Source: Hybos culiciformis (lineage: Eukaryota; Arthropoda; Insecta; Diptera; Hybotidae). From it: a stretch of DNA of 64,000 nt. Under the pieces are notes generated by a model. The model did no database searches. It was not told the DNA's origin and worked only from the letters and a program-made list of their open reading frames with translations. A program made the translations under genes and the position numbers. The stretch is from the NCBI GenBank assembly GCA_964007475.1, contig OZ023273.1, forward strand, positions 55,509,834-55,573,833, written 5' to 3'. Every line of letters begins with the position of its first letter. Positions within the stretch are counted from its first letter, which is position 1. Of this stretch, positions 1 to 14,269 are shown piece by piece.

Positions 1-3000
1 TAAAGCAATATTACTATAGTGTGTATTTTGATTTTTAAAGGTCTTTTTATATTAAAAATAAAAATATATAAATACTATATTAACGATCATAAAAATGACA
101 AAAGTATCTATAGATTTTTCTTTTTATAGTTGTATTAGTTAATTCTTTTGGGAAATAGAACTTTTTATATGCGATCGGAACGTTAAAAATAAAAAAAAAA
201 AAATTTTTTTTTGTTGATTTTATGTTTTGATGAAAATAATTATGTTCATTTGTGTTAGAACGGAAACGGCCATTACAATGATAGTTGTGAGCTGTTTTAA
301 ATTTTTTATTCATTAATATTTTTTTTTTTTTTTTACATTTTTAATATTGATGTATATTTAAGTATTAAAGGAATAATTTTAATTTATTATTCATTTTTTT
401 TTTTTTTTTAATTTGTTGGGATCAAAATATTTAAATAAGTCTGATAGTATATTAGTATATATGTATATGAATTAATTATCTGGTCATATCGTAATATTGT
501 ACAATCAAATTTTTTAATTACTTGTTTCGAAAACTATAAGTTTTGATTTAATAATTATGCCAAAAATTAAAATTTTCTTATTTCGTTGAATTAACATTCA
601 TAATATGTTTAATTTTCAATGCAAAAAAGGAAATGTTCTGATTACCGATTTCAGACGGTAGAAGGGCTACAGAGCGCTGATATGGATAAGACAATAATAT
701 GATCAAGCTATTTACAAACCTAGAAGCTATTTACAAACCTAGAATGTATTATTATTCCGTAAATGAGACAGGTAAGACCAACTTGTCGTAATATACGAAG
801 AGTTTTTTATTATTCATACATTTATTTTATATAAATATGATCCCAACAAATTTTTTTTCTTTTCTGTCCATAATAATCGCAAATTTAAAATGGACTTGAT
901 CAAACTATCAAATTTATTATTATGACTATAAAATTTAATGCAAGAAGTTTATTAACACTGTCATTCTATGTTTGTGTTGAATTGTTTTGATTAACTTTAT
1001 GTCATGTCAGAGAATAATGATCATTTCATTTTCTACCTGAGTGTTTTTTAGAACTTATTTATACCTTAAATAAAAATGTTTATTTTGATATACCTACATA
1101 CATGTAGGATTTTTAATATCAATGAATAAGTTATACATAAAATGTATATGTTTATTGTATATGTATATTTTGTGAAATATATACTAATGTAGAACAAATT
1201 TATATTAAAATTCATATATACATTTGTATATTACTTATTCATTTCGATACGGTTAAAAGTATGGGAGTATGAAATGTAGAAATTTGTTTTTTTTTTTGTT
1301 TTTTTTTTGATTCTGATGAAGGGAAAGAAAATATAAATGAAAAGCAACGGGATGAACAAGTGTCAGCTGGGATTTAATTTTCGTTATAATAATTAGTGGT
1401 ATATTAACTTAGATCTTCGGTCAAAAATTGATTTGATTATTTATACTTAACAAAGATTGTTGAACTATAGGGATATATTTCATTTATTTAGTTCAACCAT
1501 TGCTGAATATATACCAGCAGCAGGTATGAACAAGGTTAAAAAAGGATAGAAAAAATAGAAAATATAGAATAAGTTCAAGAAGAAAAATATAAAACTAAAT
1601 TTTTTGCTAAGGTTCAGATATTGAATTGGAAATATTTATGAATGAAATAAAAGGGACATTTAACCTCTGGTGGTCTTTAACATTTTTTTTTATTTTAAGA
1701 CATATGTAGAGGCATACATATTCATGTATACCTTACCTGTGAGCAAAATGTCTAGCCTAATAAAATATAAGCTATAGTAAAAAAATAAAAACTCAATGGG
1801 TAATTTACAATTGAAATGACTTTATATTTATGAATTAAATTTTAAAGAAAATTTAAAAATAAATAGTAAATTTCATAGTAAATTATATATGTATCTGCAC
1901 CTTTAATACTTTTTGAACAATATTATTTTGTTTCTATGTTTTTATTTTTTTTTTTAGGACATTTTATCCAGATATTATATATGTTATATATATATATAAC
2001 ATAATTTATTTTCTTAGACATAGGTATATATAAATCATGAATTAATCAATTTTTATAATAAAAAAAATAATAGGATTAGGAAGGATTTCCGTAATTTTGA
2101 ACGTATATAAAATGAAAAATCAAGCAATATCAATAATCAGTATAAATTACTAATAATCAATACTTGTTCCATAATGGGTTGATCGATTTTGATTTTCGAA
2201 GGAAATCAAATGCGCTAAAATTATACAAAATTATACAATCCACTGAATAAAAATAAAATAATAAACCACTGCCCTCAGTTTTGTACATTGTTTAAATTTA
2301 AGTTTAATTAGTCATTCATATAAGGACTTTTATGTATAAATTTGTGACAATTTTTTAGTGACAGTTTAGCCACAAACCGTGATAATGAATAAAAAATTAA
2401 ATGAATGAAATATTTTTGGAAATTTTAACTATAATAACGCATTAGGTGCTATACTAACTTAATTCATTAATTTTTTATACACAATTATTCATATTATATA
2501 AAAATTAGAAGGTACATCTTAAAGTTCTAATATAAAGTCGCTGGAGTACTAAGAATGTCTACAACAATCCAAATATATGGATATACATTTTACTTCAAGT
2601 TCTGACAATATTTCTGTATATCAATAAATAAAGTTCTTAGAATTTCTTCTTCCAAAGCTTTATCATTAAACAGGAAATAAGAAAAATTAAACTATTGCAT
2701 GTTGATTAAAAATTATGTAACTGAAAAATTTCTAATTTAAATTTTATTTGAACATAATTTTTTATTTTTTTAAATTATGGCCAGTTGCATTATTATATTT
2801 TTCTTGGACACAATATCAACTATATATAAATAATATTATACAAACATTATATTTTAGTAGCTTTGATGGCAAAACAAAGGATTTTAATACTAGATATGAA
2901 TTTTATAAGATAAAATTTTATAACTAAGAAAAAAAATAAATAAATTCTCGCATGAAGTTAACTAATGAAATATCTCATTCAAATAATAATAAAAAAAAAA

Positions 3001-6000
3001 ATATTAAACGCAAAAGATGCTACCGGAAACTGCTTGTTCCGTGTATTATTATATCGAATGAAGCAAAAAAAAAAAATAAAAATCTATACGACTTTTACAT
3101 TTTCATATAGTAATTTTCTATTTCATTCATAAATTTTGTTTAGAAAAAAAAAAATTAATATTATTTTTTTTTCCTTTTGTTGTTTTTCTGGTTTGAATTT
3201 ATTTAATTCATTCACAAATGCTATTAATCAAGTTTTCTTCTTTTTTTTTTGTTTTAAAAACTATAATTTTCCAATCGTGTAAAAATTTGATACGATAATC
3301 TTAAAAAAGTAATAGTATTGTACTATTAATTTTAGTATTCTTTTATAATATATATTTTAGTTAAGAATTTAAACAATATGTTAAAACAGAGTATAATGTT
3401 GACAAAATTGCAGACAAATTGGAAATATTTAATAATTTTGACATTTTGGATCATCATTATTCATTATTTTATAATTGGATAAAAAACCCTCAAATTGAAT
3501 ATTAATGTTCTAAGTTTTTTCAAATTATTCATTTCCAATTAAATTGATATTTACAAATTTCGTTCATAACTTTGGCGCTAAATAAAAATGTTAAAATTTG
3601 CAAAAAATAAAAAATTAAATAATTCCTAATTATGAAAAAAAAAAGAAAAATAATTGAATGAAAAACGTGAAAAATTTATAAACACTTTCTCTTCATAGAT
3701 TTTTACATTTTGAGATATTATTTTTTTTAAAATGTTTCAATAAAAATTATTTTATTGATACATAATTGCAATAAAAATTATACTTTTAAAAAAAGAACAG
3801 TATAATGAAATTTAAAGTATTGCTACTAGTATATTCCTATTCACTCAATATAAAATCAGAAATCAGAATTTTGAACATAAATTATCAAAGTATTTTGAAC
3901 ATAAAGGGTCGTTTGTCAAAATAACATTAACAATAATATTTTTAAAACTTGAACTTATTTATAATATTACAAAGCTGTTACAAAAATGGCAAAGAAGCAA
4001 TCATTAGAAATTAAAAATATGGGTATCTCGCATCTATATAAATTCGAAATGTTTATCAAGCAACGGCCTGTGTAAAATCTTTTTTAAATAAAAATATAAA
4101 AATTAAAAAAACTTTACATACTTTTTTTTTTTAAAATTATATTTTTAAACTGTGGTATGAATCGGAAGTGTGTACCCAATTCAAGTAATTGTTGTAAGAA
4201 AACAAATAATTTAAATAAAGAAGTGTTGTGTATACGTAAAATTTCAGAATATTTTAAAACGGAAATTCATGTGCATAATTTGGATAAACATATGATTTAT
4301 GACGCCAAACATTAAAATATTGAGATTAAGTTAAAAAAAAAAATAAATTTCAAATTATTACAAATTCCAAGGTGAAAAATATAAGAAAATTTCATAAATT
4401 CTTTACTATATAAGTAATTAATAAAAAAGTGAAATTATTGCCACTATAAAAAAAAAACAAAAAAAGAATACAAGAAAAATCACTCTTAAAACCTTTTTTG
4501 TTCACGGACAATAAATCTTTTAAATATATATTGAAAAATAGCAAAAATAGAGGTTACAGTTGTTATTAAAGCAGATAATATTTTTTAGTTTTAATTGCTT
4601 TTAAATTGAAATTTTCAAGAAAATAATCGTAAAAATTTAATGAACATAGATTCTGAACATCTGAAGTAGAAATTTCATGTTCTATATATTTCTTCGATGT
4701 CATAGAATCTCTTGAGTTTATTTATTATAAATTTTGCACAAAGTTTTTTTTGCAAAAAATTGGAAGGTTAATAGTTTTTACAATGTTTAAGTTTAAGTTT
4801 TTTACCATATTTTCCAAATTTCAAATATTTATTTCAATAAAGTTTTCTACACTCGTTTTAGGCTGGACGCATTACTTGATAATTCGACAATTTTACCTGT
4901 AATTACTATAAACGGAAGTATCAATTAATTTTCTTTTTTAACAAACCATGACTTTTGTAAATCATGTCTAATGTAAAAAAACATTTAATTAATAAATGAT
5001 TGGGTTTTTCCAAAAAAATTATAAACCAATAATATAGTAATAATTAATTTATTTTAAACAAACTTTATTTTGATAACTTTTGTTTTTCTAAAGTTAAAAA
5101 TTAATTAAATGACATTTTTTAAACAAATTCATAATAAAAATATAAATAAATGTCAAATAAATAAAAAATATTATGTTCAAGCATGTTTAGTTCATAATAA
5201 TTTATCTTCTTATTAAAGGTATTGCGAAAAAAAAACTGAAAAAAAGAAACAAAAATAAAATTCGAAAAAATTTATTTAAAAATTTGTTAATTTAATGTTA
5301 TTTACAGATTCTGTAAAAATTAAATGAAATATTTGGAATTACACCTGTAAACCACATCCCTTCTACATCAAAAGGTTTCTTCCTATTTTTTGTTCAACAA
5401 ACCATGTTTTTATACCTCTATGTTATATATAGTATGTTATGTTATATTATGTATCGTAATTCGTAAATATCTTATTTTTTTTTGTGAATGAATATTTTCA
5501 TGAATGAATTTTTCGTATTTTTTCTTTATTCACACATGAAAAGATTAAACTTTTTGAAACTTATTTAACAATAAAATTTATATTGAAAAAATTGTAACAA
5601 ATTCTTCTCAAATTTCTTACAAAATCCATTAAAAAAAATGTATTTATACCTTTAATATTCGAAAGAATTCTGTTAAAATGTATAATAAATTAATATACAT
5701 ACTCTAACATAACAAATTATCATCCTTGAGTCTATCTATAATATTTCGAAATTAGATATAGAACATCTAACATTTAAAATTTGAAAAATTAAACACACGA
5801 TTTTGAATTTATTCAATGTGGCATATACATTTTTAGATATCACGAAATTATCTTCCTCATACTATAACACTAATCTAATTTAAAATATTTCAATAATAAT
5901 TGTATATTAAAATTAATAAGTAATAAATTAATTAAAATAATTGCGAATACATTGGTTTGTTTAATTCCACGAAATCGTATCACAATTTACAAGTTTTTTT

Positions 6001-6038
6001 TTTTAATCTAAAACCACGTCTTGAATTTTTTATTTTAG
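1..6038. other. AT-rich region without a recognisable gene
   Basis: This stretch consists of long A and T runs with stops in every frame. The only contents I can name are a 19-bp tandem duplication at 705-742, a short TA-based palindrome around 1978-2004, and a small G+C-richer patch at 640-700. If the exon at 6039 belongs to a gene whose earlier exons lie to the left, this is intron, but no upstream exon was found here. Confidence 0.6.
705..742. repeat. 19-bp direct tandem duplication, two copies
   Basis: The unit AAGCTATTTACAAACCTAG occurs twice head to tail with no mismatch (705-723 and 724-742). This looks like a recent slippage or small tandem duplication. No function is suggested. Confidence 0.9.
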
Positions 6039-6187
6039 TTGCGAGTTATCATTTTTTGACGTTTAGCAATACTATGGAACTTAACAGATGCTATGACTGT
6101 CTTTCATTACCCTTTAGATTAGAGGGTCCAAAATTCAATGGCATAGAGAAACAGACAATTCTATATTTAAATCTTTTTCTAATTCAG
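6039..6187 (+). CDS. internal exon of an unidentified protein-coding gene
   Basis: The exon is bounded by an acceptor (TTTTTATTTTAG, AG at 6037-6038) and a donor (CAG|GTATGG at 6188). It is 149 bp long, begins in phase 1 (two bases complete a codon) and ends in phase 0. It encodes about 49 residues with an ordinary, non-repetitive composition: it starts ASYHFLTFSNTMELNRCYDC, continues through LSLPFRLEGPKFNGIEKQ and ends TILYLNLFLIQ. The balanced use of Cys, Arg, Gly, Pro and Glu contrasts with the Lys/Asn/Phe/Ile strings encoded by the flanking DNA. The alternation of hydrophobic and polar residues suggests a helical soluble domain. I do not recognise the family. The next plausible plus-strand exon (48446) starts in phase 0 and could follow directly, which would leave a ~42 kb intron. 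The first 27 codons read upstream of the acceptor are intron and should not be included. Confidence 0.6.
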
Positions 6188-8643
6188 GTATGGAAAGATT
6201 TCATTATAAATTATGTGTTCATTTGAACATATATTACATAATATTATGTTCCCTAAACAGATTTTTCATCAATTAAAAAAATTCAAAAAATTTTCAAAAT
6301 AAAAAAAAAGATAAAAAATTTCTGAATGAAAAAGAGATTCCCAAGTGCAAGTGCATAGAAAAATTTATGTTCTTTTTTTGTCATCATCATCATCATCGTC
6401 ATTGAAGCAGACACCATTCTATAATAATTTTTTATAATTTTTTTTTTTTTTTTGGTGTTTATAAATATACCACCGGAAGTATAAAATTACAACTTTCAAG
6501 TGCGCGCATATTGCTTTAAAATATTACATTTATAGAAAAGGAGACCAAAATGTAAAGAGATTGTCATTTTTGTTGTATATGTTTATACAATATATATACC
6601 TATATGCACCGTCATAAAAATTATATAGAAATTTAATTTAACCTTGATGCATTATTATTTTTTTAGTTCCTTTTTCTAGAATGTTGGCATTCCTCTTATA
6701 AATGAACCTAAGTCACATAGAATCTGTTGAATGTGATTATTAGAAGCTTTTGGATAACGAGGATATAATATATTAATGCGAAGATATCTATTAGTTTACA
6801 AAAATTTAAATAAATATATAAGCGAGAAAAATCGAAGTTGTAAGATTCAATCCTTTAAATTCAAGTGCCCTGACGAAAATTGCTGTTGAGCGCCCGTTAT
6901 AGGAAACTATGTCAGAAAGAATACTCAAATTTTTATAGTAAAGTATTATATAATTATATACAGTATATGTATATTATTATTAAAAAAATGTATTACTATT
7001 AAAAAAAATTAAACATATTAGTTCATAAAAAATGAACAGGAATCTTATATTAATTAAAAACCATAATGGTTCATTTAAAATTTTATTTTTCCCGAGCCGG
7101 GCCTATTAAAATATAGTATACAAATCAGTTAGCAACCAATAGATCAAACTATCATGTATATTAAGTTATTAAAAAAATTAATTAGTTCAATAAACAAATA
7201 TTAATTAAAAATCCGATAATAAAATTAGTTAGCCTGAGTGATTATGAATGATTCTAATTATAATTAGATTTTTTTCCAAAAAATGTTGTGGGAAACTATT
7301 AAGAATTATGTGACTTTTTACTTCGTTCTTATACAATTAATTTAGTTCATTGCAGTTAAAATAAAATAAAAAAATTAATGTTTATACATATATGCAGACA
7401 TGTCATTTTTGTAATTATTAGTTTTTCATAATAAAAAGGAAATTAAAAAATTACTAATTCCAGAACTATTTTTATGGGAAAAATGTTCATTATGAGTTTT
7501 CATATAATATAATAATTAGGACGAAGAGGACGAGGATACGAATATGAATAAGAAGTATATTTATAATGTATTATCTAAATGCTATTTTAAAAAAAAAACT
7601 TTGAATCTTTCAAATTCGTGAATTATACTTATGGGTTTGAATTTTCAATTTTCATCCTCAAACTCTATCAATTTTGTATTAAACAGAAGAACGTAATATT
7701 GATTGAAATATCCATATTGAAATGTACAGAAAGAAAAATGGTTCAGCTGAAAAAAAAAATCAATATTATGTAAATGTTCATGCTATCTTCTACTATAGAA
7801 GAATTATTTTTCTTCAAAGAATTTAGATTTTATATCATTAAAACAAATTACGAATTAGAATTGTTCAATAGGAAAGTGATCTAACTTAGAATTTGAAAAT
7901 AATTTGTTTCAATTAGACACCTATAGGTAATTGCTTCTAGTTTTTGATTTTCGTTTCTCTGAAAATTAATAAAAATTAATTCATATTAATTTTTATGTTT
8001 TGACCAAATGGAAATTATCAAGTTAAATTTAATTTCTATTTTCTAATTTTTCAACTGGACTACTTTTGGTTTGGTATACTAATTGAAAGCATTATTTTTC
8101 CATTTCGTATGACACAAAAAATCTTTGCTAAACAATGCAAGGAGCCTCTTAAAAATATAAAATTCGAAACTTATTCATGAAAATTAAATTTAAAAAAATT
8201 TTATTAGTTTTTTTATTTGTAATTTTAAATATTAATTTCAAACAATTATACGTATATTATTTATATTTATATATTTTTATTAAATAAAAATAATAAATTT
8301 TAATTTTTTATATTCTTAAATGAAATTAATATTAATTTAATCAAATCGAATATGGGTATTTAATTATATAAACATAAAATTTTAAACATAAATTAAATTT
8401 TATCCAGTCAATTACATTTTATATTACTATTTTTTCCAAATATTTAATAAAACAAAAGTTACATCACGAAGAAAAATAATTAAACGAACACCAGCTAGTT
8501 GAATTAAAGTGAGATTAACATCTTGTGATGACTGTAATTTTTAATTAAACAACTGCAGAGAAAAACTTTTCGCTATATATTGAGCCCGTTTTCGAAAATA
8601 TATTTTTTAACTATATGTGATTCTTAAAGACAGGACTTAAAGA

Positions 8644-8918
8644 GACAGTTGCCAAAATGACATTTGACAATCTGACATTTGCCCACGGATATTTGACAAT
8701 CTGACATTTGCCAATCCGATATTCGAGTCCCCCCTTCCTTTTCACACCTTTTCCAAATTGAAACAAATTTATTTCCAACTTTATAGGTAAATTTTTTCAA
8801 AAAAAATATTTTTTTTTAGATGAGTATAAGTTTTGTTAAATTAAAAAACTGGTAATGTCAGATTGGCAAATGTCCGTGGGCAAATTTCAGATTGTCAAAT
8901 GTCATTTGGGCTGCTGTC
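8644..8918. mobile_element. foldback element with ~65-bp inverted arms
   Basis: The left arm (8644-8712) and the right arm (8853-8918) are reverse complements with a few mismatches. Both carry the core ACATTTGACAATCTGA followed by CATTTGCCCACGGA or its counterpart. The left arm contains an extra direct copy of ACAATCTGACATTTGCC, so it is partly built of tandem units. About 140 bp of unrelated AT-rich sequence forms the loop. No transposase is present and I could not define a target-site duplication. It is a non-autonomous foldback or MITE-like repeat. Confidence 0.75.
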
Positions 8919-11900
8919 CGAGAATCTTATTAAACTTATAATAATAGTACAATTCAAACTAAAGTTCTGCCATCAACGACATCTTAGATGGTATTCGTTT
9001 TATTTCATATCAAAAGCAATTGTTTAATTTTTTTTTTTTAGATTAATTATAAATTTAAATTATAATGTTATATTTATATTTGTTGGTTTCAATATTTGTT
9101 TTTAAATATCCATAGATTTACTACCTATTTCTACTGAACGAAATTAATTAATTTTTTTTTTTTTACTGTTCATTCAAAATAAATAAACTGTGGTGGATGA
9201 ATTTTATGCCACTGGGTATAATAAAAATAAAATGAAATATATACATAGATATTTTTTTTTTATTAAATATTAAGTCATAAAAAAATTTGATGCCTTCTGG
9301 TCATAATTAGGAAAATCTTTAAAAATTCATTTGTATATACCTATATGGGGAAACCTGAAGAATATTTGTGTCATGAATTTTCAACACATTTGAAATTTTT
9401 ATGCTCATAAATATAATGCTTTTTAATTTTGGAAAAACAAAAATTATTTTCCTTGATATGAATGACATCTTTGATTTCATTTGGCCGACATTCTTATGAA
9501 ACTTTATGTATCTGAATCAAGAAACTATACATATACATAAGATTCTAAGTAGAACTTTTAAATATTTCGTAAATTATATGGAATCATAATTTTTATCATC
9601 ATTGTACATTTTTTTTAATTTATAACTTTAAAAAATAATTATTATTCGCATTGTTTTCAATTAAAATTTTATAATATACACTTTTATGCTATTCTGTGGC
9701 AATAAAGACTAATCTTCATTAAACCACACAAATTGTAAATTTATTATTTAAAAAACTGACTTCATCATTCAACACTCACAAAACACACTTTTTTTTTCAG
9801 TTAACCCTTCATTAGGAAAAAACGAAAAAAAAAAAAAACCATAAACTAAAAATAAAATTGAACAACAACAGCCGTATGCGCAGTGTTCTTAATTTATTAA
9901 TCTAATCTAGAAAATTTATATATATGTACAAAAAAAAAACTATTTATGCGCTAATGAGTTATCTCCGGTCGTCCGTCACCATCACTCAAAATTAAGACAA
10001 TTTTATGAAAAAAAAAAATAAAAATAAAAAAAAAATAAATTCGAATCTTATTAATTACTCTATAAAAGAAAGATTTTTAAGATTTAACATGCTTTATTTG
10101 ACTTACACATAATTTTCAAATGAATCCGTATGAATGAAGGGTTTGATTTTTCTTTTGCACTCACTAGTTCTGTAACAAATTATTTTCGTGCTGGTACTGT
10201 TAAATTTTGTTACAAATTACATTTTTAATTTGTTAAAATTACGAATATTTGTTTCTCACTGCAAGTAGTAGAAGTTTCATATCATTATCTGGTTGATACA
10301 ATTTGAAACAGCAAAAAAGGGAAATCTGGCCTGCTCAATTAAACCCTTAAAAAAAAAACAGTGAATATCACACAATTCATTTTGCGGAGAAAAGATATTT
10401 TATATTTTCTCTTGTATCATTTTCATTTCTGAGATTTATGGTTTTCTTTTTTAAAAATAAATATTTTGGCTTTCGTAATGAAAATCTTTTGTCTAAGAAA
10501 GAAAATACTGTATTTTTATTAATTAAATTAGACACAGCTTCAGTTATTTAACTATGCATTTAATTGCTCTTTAAGTGTAAAATAATTTTTTTTTTAGAAT
10601 CGATTAACGTTAAAATTTGTAAAATAAATTTAATCAGTGATATTTAAAAAAAGTTAATTGAACCTTGTTAAAACAAGTGTAGCACACGAATTGAGTTGAA
10701 ATTTTTTTTTTAAATAATGAAGATTTAATGTTTTTTTCATCAGTTCTATTAAATCAGAAATTAACAAATTGAAATAAATAGAACGTTTCTCAATTGTCAA
10801 AATACAAAGGGTTCGTTTAGTAAAATAAATTAAAACCAATTTGAATTTTATTTTACTAAAAAGTTATTATAGACATGGGGTTATGCATTGCACATTATTT
10901 GTAAAAACAGAAAAGTTTTAAAAATGTTCTAAATATGACAAGTTAAAGTTGAACTTTACGTCGATGCTTAACCAAAGTAATAAGACCATTTGATGCAAAA
11001 GGATAGATACAACTTACTCAATATCTCGCCCAACTATAACAATATACTCTTCATTTTTTTAACAAACATTTCAAGACGTACTGCTCCAGACTTGACAATA
11101 AGTTGTATCTCTAAGTTGTAAATCTATTCGGAATATATATTTCTTGTTCGCCAGTTTGTGAAACTTACTATGAAATAATATTTAAAATGAATGCTTTAAT
11201 TTTTCGGATATCATGGTTTGTAAATTTATCAAAATAACTATAACCGATATATGCAAATAAATTTTTCAATGTTTAATATAACAACAAAGATGAATATTTT
11301 AAAAACCCACTCTCATCAATTAATTTTTTTTTTATGCCCGCTACAAGCACTTTATCTAAAATATTAAATTTTAATCTTATTAATTTTATGGCGCCTAATC
11401 TACCTTTAATAAAATAACAAATTTGACCAACAAAATCTATAAATATAAATAATAAAACACAAAAACATAATGCTATCAAAATTAAATTAAAATCTACGGC
11501 TTTTATATAAAAATTTTATTAAAAAAAATGAATTCAACAGAAGTCAAATATTTTAATTTAAATTAACACATCATATTATTTAAATGTGATTTGACCACAA
11601 TGAAATTATATTAACGACATTAAATTCAATTTAGATAGATTGCAATTTTATGATACATAAGGAAACTGTTTTATTTTTTTATGTTAAATTGAAAAAACAG
11701 ATAGCCTGTATCTTCTGTATATTTTTTGCTATCGAACTAGTGGATGACGTTGCTGTTGGTCATATCAAGGAAAAATAGCTTTACTTTTTAATATATTTCT
11801 GTTCATATGATTATAGCAATATTTGTCATAAAAATTTCAGAAACTCATATTGTATAAAAAAAATATTTTTTGTTATTTATTTTTGGCTAGAAAAAAGCAA

Positions 11901-14212
11901 TAAAAATTATAATTTTCGAATAGCAATTTTTGCTACAATTCATTTTCTATATATTTTTTGACAATTTATTATGTATTTAATAATAAATGCAAGATCAGAA
12001 AATATTACTGTTTTAGTTATAAGTTTAATGCTGGTCTTTATAGCTGATTTTCCAGCGACTTTTTGTTTCAGTGTAGGAATAAAATTTTCAGTTATCATTT
12101 TCAAATATTACAAACAATGAAGAAGTGTTGTAAGAATTTTCGAAATTATGTGCCTTTCAGATACATTTGGCTATTGACGAGTAAGATTGTGTTCATTCAA
12201 AAATAAGTTTTCGAACGCCACACAAAATATCTATGAATTAGATTATCTAAAAGTTCCGATTTTATTTCAGCATGTTAAGCGAATCGTAGAAATTCTCAAA
12301 GAAGAAATTAATTCATGTTATTGTACCCTTTTGAAATTTATCATTTATACCTATATTTTTTTTTAAATTTAGAGGTATAATAAAAAAGCTTAAGTAGATT
12401 AACTTCATCAAAAATAAAATATGATATTTTATTGACTTTTTTATAATAATTTAGTGAGTTCATGCAATATATATTCATATAAAAGATTAATGAAATGATA
12501 ATTTTATTATCTGTAATCAATTACGCGTAACAAGTGGTTGACGGAGCCAAATTAATATTACAAATATTTTTCATTCATTCAAAGTAAAAAAGAAATATCT
12601 AAATATTACGCGTAAATAATCAGGAATATTAAATTTGTGTTTTGAAATAGAAATTAAATTTTGGGATTGCTTGCACAATTTTAATTAAAAGTCCTAAACA
12701 AAAGCTTAGATTATAATGGATTCCATATTAATACAAATATTAATTCTTAATAACTTAAAAGAACAGAATTTTGACTAATCTAGAGTTATATGAAATTATG
12801 ATCCCATATTTTGTTTTTTTCTATTTTTGGTATTTTTATCTATTTATTTTATCCCAATGAATGACTGTACCGGACCGGACAAACCATTGTGAAATAAATA
12901 CCTTAACAATTTCTATGGATCATGAAAATCGAACCAGTTATATTCACACCGAAAACAGGCAGTTCAACGACTGCCCATATTTAAAAAAAAACAATAGCGA
13001 ACAGACCACCACTTCAACAATATTATTTTTAATTTTTCATCTTCTAAAATAATTTTGATTTTCTCAATACACATAATTTGTTTCTACCTTCATTAATAAA
13101 ATTTTGAAATTTTGAATCAAAAATAAAATTAGTGTTTTCATTATCAAAGTGTTGATCTATACTTTTACCACAACAGCATGTAAGTTATAATGTGGCGCCA
13201 AAAAATTATTTTTTCTTAAAAAAATACAAAAAAAAGTTAAAAAATTAATTTCATTCATTCTCGTCTACGGTTGTAAAATTTATTGTTGCAGACAAGTCGG
13301 TGAGGATGTATGTATGTAATAACAAAAAAAAAAAAACTCAAAAAATTCATTGATGAAATTATGTTCGAAATAACGTCGATTGAATATCAATAAACATATG
13401 TAAATTTTGTATTATTATGCAAAATGCAAGAAAAAGTTTGTTTTATTTTATTTTAATGAATTTAATTTTTCATTAAATACAATGTATAGCTTAATTACAA
13501 AACTTGTATGGACAGTACATAATGTGCGTTTAATGTTGACTTTATTCATTTACATTCGCTGCTTAAAAATAAAAATCGTAGTTATGTTTGCATTTTTATA
13601 CGATAATTTTTGGAATACGATAGTTTTTTGATTTTTCTATAATACTTAATGTACTGTTAGTAAATTGTACGTATGTAGAATGTACGTTAGCTACTTAGAT
13701 ACAATCATATTAAAATTAATTGTGAGAGATCTAAGTATACAGGATATTCTTACATCTCATATGTATATTTCATACAGAACGCGTTGCACAAGTTAGCTAC
13801 ATATTATGTATTAATGAAAATAATGATGCCAGTAGCTTTAAAGATAAATTAGTTAGCTAAAGAGATTGATATGTCTGTAGGTTGAAGAAATAATCTAAAT
13901 TTATTACTGTCCAATATACAAAAAAAAAGAAATCTAGGTTTAAAATAAAATTGCGCCTCTCAGTCGCGACTTTGTGGAGTTTTCATTATATTATCTAGGG
14001 TCATCTTAAAATCTTATCTTTTAAAATAAGCAAAGGCAATAAGGCAATGATAAAAAAAAAATAATGCGGAATTTCTTACATTTCGTTTGTAAGCATTCAT
14101 ATAATTGTAAGAACTAATAAAACAATGAATTTTAAAGGGTGAAAATCTTAAATATAGAGAAAATTTTTAAAAAAAGTTAATTAAAGAAATATCATACTTA
14201 AAATCTTAACCA

Positions 14213-14269
14213 AAAATTATCGAAGATCCTTTAAAATACAATCATATAGTAGGTTCTTCGATAACTTTT
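14213..14269. repeat. small inverted repeat (hairpin)
   Basis: AAAATTATCGAAGATCC at the left is mirrored by GGTTCTTCGATAACTTTT at the right with one or two mismatches across about 17 bp. The spacer is about 22 bp. It could be a remnant of a transposon terminus or a simple hairpin. Confidence 0.55.

Noticed and set aside
756..781. CAG|GTAAGA donor-like site at 770
   Set aside because: The upstream sequence has stops in all frames back to the nearest acceptor-like site and no pyrimidine tract, so neither an exon nor a ratchet point is supported.
1720..1745. Minus-strand GCTCACAG|GTAAGG junction as a second ratchet point
   Set aside because: The preceding sequence lacks a real polypyrimidine tract and the donor is non-ideal (GTAAGG), so it is far weaker than the 24655 site.
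11273..11479. 68-codon minus-strand frame with a hydrophobic N-terminal half
   Set aside because: It resembles a membrane segment, but hydrophobic runs are expected from T-rich codons. An in-frame stop lies just upstream, there are no exon boundaries and no family resemblance.
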